Made by a program: the position numbers and the translations under genes. The notes under the pieces were generated by a model. The model had not been told where the DNA came from and made no database searches. It was given only the letters and a program-made list of their open reading frames with translations. Shown here piece after piece: positions 60,573 through 64,000 of a stretch of 64,000 nucleotides of DNA. The DNA is from Adiantum capillus-veneris. Taxonomy: Eukaryota; Streptophyta; Polypodiopsida; Polypodiales; Pteridaceae. Each line of letters opens with the position of its first letter. Within the stretch, counting starts at the first letter, position 1. Location: the NCBI GenBank assembly GCA_014529385.2, contig CM043964.1, positions 8,567,497-8,631,496 on the forward strand, read 5' to 3'.

Positions 60573-60909
60573 ATAGCATTAGTTTAGGGTTTCTCATAGC
60601 TTATGTATCATGAGACGGATTTTATACGTCTTTTTGAACCATGTATATTATTACATTTGTCACCGCAGTTCATTTTGCCAATCAATTCTTTATGTCTATG
60701 ATGTTGTACAATTGTCATTATTACATTTTCCAATCAATTCATTTTGCCTATGATGTGTACAATTGTCAATTTTACCCTTGTCAATTTTGCAAACAATGCG
60801 TCTTGTGGGTGACTATTTTGGGTCTATTTTATACCCTTGCACTTTTTTTAAAAAGTGAATCAAGTACAATATGGTTGATGGGTGGCAGGGCATTCAATGT
60901 CCTGTGACC

Positions 60910-61149
60910 AAAAAAATGTCTCTCGGGCGTCGCTATAACCGTCGCTATTTATGGCTCTGTAGCGTCGCTATAGACTTCTGTGTAAACGTCGCTATAATCG
61001 TCGCTATGAGCGTCTCTATAAAGCGACGCCTATAGCGACGCTCTCGTAGCGGCGCTATTAGTGACGGTTTTAGCGACGCCGGGGGTTATAAAAAGCCAGT
61101 GTATTTCTGTCGCTAACAGCGTTACAAGAGCACACAACCTCTTGTTGTG
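60910..61149. repeat. CACTA-2 right terminal inverted repeat and subterminal motif array
   Basis: Many copies of CGTCGCTAT and AGCGACG occur on both strands, then TGTTACAAGAGCACACAACC-like sequence and the end CCTCTTGTTGTG. It is the inverted counterpart of 29067-29310. Confidence 0.85.
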
Positions 61150-61152
61150 TCT

Positions 61153-61311
61153 AATCAAAGAAGGTCTTGCACTTGGTGTATCAATCAAAGTGGAATTATC
61201 CACTCTTCTTCTCTCTCCATCAATAATGGTGCCGAAGGGTTTGTCAAGTAAGATGTGTTCTACATTGATGTTTTCTTGATTTCTTCTTGTTTTCTTTTTC
61301 ATCTCTAATCC

Positions 61312-61358
<47 letters not shown>

Positions 61359-62435
61359 AATCTCATCTCCTTAACCAAACCTATCTCTCTCACTCTTAGT
61401 AATTCATCCTCTCTACAAATTCTAGGTTCTCTTTGCTACAGGTACATCTCTCCCCGCAGTATCCTTATTGCCTACGGGCAAGAATAGGGCTTGGGAGGGA
61501 AACTTCTCATCTCTTAACTTCTCTCATATCTACATTTCTCACAAACTATCCTAGATGAATAATCCACATGATGATAATTTCTATCGCTTTCACTCTGTAT
61601 AATCTATTAGAATTAATGTATGGATTAACCATAAAATACACTTTCAACAACGTATAGTGTTTCTCTTTGGCCCAGAAAGGCTCAATGAAATACTTCTATC
61701 ACCAGATCCTATCATACTACCTCTCATAGACTATAATTTGTCTTTTGATGTAAACGTAGTTATCTTGCTATGAACCAAGAGGATTTGTACACACAATTAA
61801 TCCCAATCACTAGACAAAATATATATAATATGGTAAGCACAAAACTACAATTCCAAAAAACAATTCGTATCCTATTTGGTCAGCCAAGATTGAATGCCAT
61901 TAACTCATCTATTAACCCTTTCATACTACCCATGATACAATATGACCATAGCCTTGATGTTTTCATCTTTGTGTTATTTTGACATTCTCTTTTGTGTTCT
62001 TTCTTTGTGTGTGTGAGTGCAAGAGAGAAAGAGTGGGTCTTCTTTGATTGCACTTCCGTCCAAACCCTAGTCTTCATGGCATCTATGGTTTAACTCCTTC
62101 ATATAGATTTTTGGAGTTCTCTCACAAACTCTCACAGCCATAAGCCCGGTGCTTTCCTGGAAAGACCGCAAATTTCTTGACAACGTATGTATCCTTGTCA
62201 TTGTAAGGATCTAAGAAAGTCCTAAGCACCAGATGCACGTGTTTTATTCCCGTTGTAAGAGCAAAAGATAAACATTCAATCCAGACGCCGAGAACGATTA
62301 CACTATAAAAATCAGTAGCTCATCAGATAATGGTTTTTTTCCTCAAATTGTGTCTAAGAGAAACTCCTCCTATTGTAAGTGTTAAGTATGGAGCCTGATT
62401 TACCCTTGTAATTTTCTGTGGTAAAAGCGCACATT
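61153..62435. other. Intergenic DNA right of CACTA-2, no supported gene
   Basis: A (TA)n microsatellite occupies about 61313-61357. The rest has no coding region, RNA gene or TE end that I can support. Confidence 0.5.
61313..61357 (+). repeat. (TA)n microsatellite
   Basis: A TA run of about 45 bases. Confidence 0.95.
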
Positions 62436-63114
62436 TGTAAGGCCCCCATTATGAGGAGAAGCCATCGTGCGTGAAGGAAAATCACTCACCGGAAACCAAA
62501 ATTTTCATGGACAAGAATCAGGGGCAACTTTAAAGGCCTCGGGGGCGGAGGCCCCCGAGACTTTTTTTTCGCCGGAATATTATGGCCGGACGGCGGCCGG
62601 AAAGTGGTCGGAAAACAACCGGTCGGTTGGCCGATGGTCGGAAGTCAATGGCCGGTGGCCGGTGGCCGAATTCAAAAGCGGACTTGTCTTCTCAAGGGCG
62701 GCCACACATGGGCGGATTGGAGGGTCCGATTTGGACTTATTCGCACAAGGGCGGCTACACATGGCTGTCTCTCATAAGAGAGGGCAGCCCTTTTGCCCTA
62801 TAAAAGGAGGCCATTTCTACACACATTTCATAGTGTGAAGTTGATGCAACAAGGTGAGTGTGAGGTGGTGAGAGTGAAGCAAGGCGGGAGCTCCATTAAG
62901 GGTATAATCCCTTTGTAAACTACTTCTTGTTTTGAAGTACTAAAGCCATTGAGTGGCTGCTTTCCCGTGGACGTAGCCCACATTGGGTGAACCATGTATA
63001 TCGTGTGTACTCTCTCTCTCTCTTTCTACTCTATAATCTTGTGTATATAAATCTGTCTCTCTCCATAAAGTAATCTACTCAATTATCTATTTAGCTACGT
63101 CTTATTTCCTAACA
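62436..63114 (+). repeat. 5' LTR of E (start inferred)
   Basis: The right end, CTAACA, is fixed by the primer site that follows. The left end at 62436 (TGTAAGGCCC) is a guess from terminal symmetry. The stretch 62580-62670 is rich in GGCCGG words. A TATAAAAG lies at 62799-62806. Confidence 0.6.
62799..62806 (+). promoter_or_regulatory. TATA-like box in the E LTR
   Basis: TATAAAAG lies in the CCTATAAAAGGAGG context usual for plant LTR promoters, about 310 bases before the LTR end. Confidence 0.5.
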
Positions 63115-63116
63115 AC

Positions 63117-63128
63117 TGGTATCAGAGC
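63117..63128 (+). other. Primer binding site of E (tRNA-iMet)
   Basis: TGGTATCAGAGC matches the initiator tRNA-Met complement exactly, two bases after the LTR end. Confidence 0.93.
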
Positions 63129-63178
63129 AAGGTTTGCTCGTAGCTAAATTATCTCAAGGAAAGGAATCCTTGAATTGA

Positions 63179-64000
63179 GTGGGAGTTATTGCGGAGGAAG
63201 GGAAGCTCAAGATTGAGAAGTTCAACGGCAAAAACTACCAACATTGGAAGATGCAGATTGAAGACTATCTCTACCAGAAGGACCTCTATTTGCCACTAGG
63301 CGGTCTTGCGAAGAAGCCCGCAACAATGGCAGATGAAGCATGGATTGTCCTTGATCGAAAGGCACTGGGAACAATCCGGTTAAGCTTGGCGTCAACGGTG
63401 GCGTTCAATGTTTCGGAGATGAAGACCACGGAGGACTTGATGAAGTCACTTGACGACTTCTACGAGAAACCATTGGCATCCAATAAGGTATTTCTTATGA
63501 AGCGCTTGTTCAATCTAAAGATGGAAGAGAATGGTTCAGTTGTAGAACACCTAAATGACTTTAACACAAACATAAGTCAACTTCGATCAGTGAAAATCAA
63601 TTTCGATGACGAAGTACGATCTCTCCTTATACTATCATCTCTACCGGATAGTTGGGACAGCCTTGTGATGGCTGTAAGTAATTCTATCTCTGGCACAAAT
63701 ACTCTTATGTTTGATGATGTTGTGGGTGTTCTCCTAAGCGAGGAAATGCGAAGGAGAAGCACAGGAGAATCATCAAGTGTTGCACTATCAGTGGAAACAA
63801 GAAGAAGGCTTAAGGAGAGGTTCAAAAACCAAAAGGGTCGTGATCGCTCAAGGCGGAGCAAGTCACGCACAAAGTCAGTTCTTGAATGTTGGAACTGCGG
63901 CAAGAAGGGCCACGTAAAGAAGGATTGCTGGTCCAAGAAGAAGAAGGAGACAGAGTCTCAAGACAACAAGCCAACATCGAAGGCCAATATGGCAGGTAAA
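63179..64000 (+). CDS. gag: Element E gag, partial, open to the window end
   Basis: One plus frame is open from a TGA at 63176-63178 to the last base. It encodes a copia gag: EEGKLKIEKFNGKNYQHWKM, then LYQKDLYLPLGG, the UBN2-type core (VFLMKRLFNLKMEENGSVVE), and a CCHC knuckle CWNCGKKGHVKKDC at 63887-63928. Family gags start a few residues before the EKFNGKNY phrase, but the codon there is GTG (63179) and the first in-frame ATG is 63251, inside the conserved N-terminus. The normal start codon is probably mutated, or translation begins elsewhere. The remainder of pol is outside the window. Confidence 0.88.
   Translation, partial: MGVIAEEGKLKIEKFNGKNYQHWKMQIEDYLYQKDLYLPLGGLAKKPATMADEAWIVLDRKALGTIRLSLASTVAFNVSEMKTTEDLMKSLDDFYEKPLASNKVFLMKRLFNLKMEENGSVVEHLNDFNTNISQLRSVKINFDDEVRSLLILSSLPDSWDSLVMAVSNSISGTNTLMFDDVVGVLLSEEMRRRSTGESSSVALSVETRRRLKERFKNQKGRDRSRRSKSRTKSVLECWNCGKKGHVKKDCWSKKKKETESQDNKPTSKANMAGK

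Larger units (their letters stand above)
62436..64000 (+). mobile_element. Ty1/copia retrotransposon E, 5' part (runs off the window)
   Basis: An LTR-like region with a TATA box ends CCTAACA and is followed by an exact tRNA-iMet primer site and a copia gag frame that is open to the window end. The LTR start is inferred at TGTAAGG, nearly the inverse of the CCTAACA end. The 3' half lies outside the window. Confidence 0.85.

Overview
This is nuclear DNA of a land plant, and almost all of it is transposable elements (TEs). The evidence is chromodomain Ty3/gypsy and Ty1/copia LTR retrotransposons with tRNA-iMet-type primer binding sites, two CACTA (En/Spm) DNA transposons with TNP2 and Transposase_24-like genes and spliceosomal introns, a hAT-type BED finger, and long CA/GA/AT microsatellites. 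The species cannot be named from sequence alone. No intact single-copy host gene is visible, and every long coding region is TE-derived or broken.

Layout. 1-5739: degenerate gypsy element G1 with 123-bp LTRs; the window starts in the last 26 bp of its 5' LTR. 5740-6992: unassigned, weakly coding-like. 6993-9570: repeat R1, a 2.6-kb unit carrying captured gene pieces, one recognisable as histidyl-tRNA synthetase. 9576-9822: MITE-like element. 9823-28614: chromovirus-like gypsy element A, its integrase split by LTR element B (14160-25498, TSD tggac), which is itself split by copia element C (19282-24823, TSD gttgg, minus strand). A ends in a long 3' LTR that holds a (CA)68 tract. 29067-36474: CACTA-1 (minus strand, TSD tac). 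36478-38739: AC-rich intergenic DNA. 38740-41284: R2, the second copy of the gene-capturing repeat. 41285-44207: intergenic DNA with a 96-bp tandem repeat and a hAT BED-finger fragment. 44208-49359: copia element D (minus strand, TSD tttaa). 49361-51579: a decayed two-part locus on the minus strand, a protein-kinase-like pseudogene and an unrecognised 256-codon reading frame whose stop codon lies in the target site of D. 52944-61149: CACTA-2 (plus strand, TSD tct), an inverted near-copy of CACTA-1. 61153-62435: non-coding. About 62436 to the end: 5' LTR and gag of copia element E, which runs off the window.

How the parts relate. The nested A/B/C insertions give a relative order. By hand count the LTR pairs differ at about 10/172 sites (B), 10/227 (D) and 6/192 (C), consistent with C being younger than B. 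The two CACTA copies have different defects: CACTA-1 lost 591 bp of the transposase gene, while CACTA-2 keeps that segment but carries four C-to-T nonsense changes in CG or CHG context. The most unusual content is the twice-present R repeat with the captured tRNA-synthetase exon, the kinase-like two-part locus, and the same TG-to-TA change at the outer end of the 5' LTR in all three complete LTR elements.
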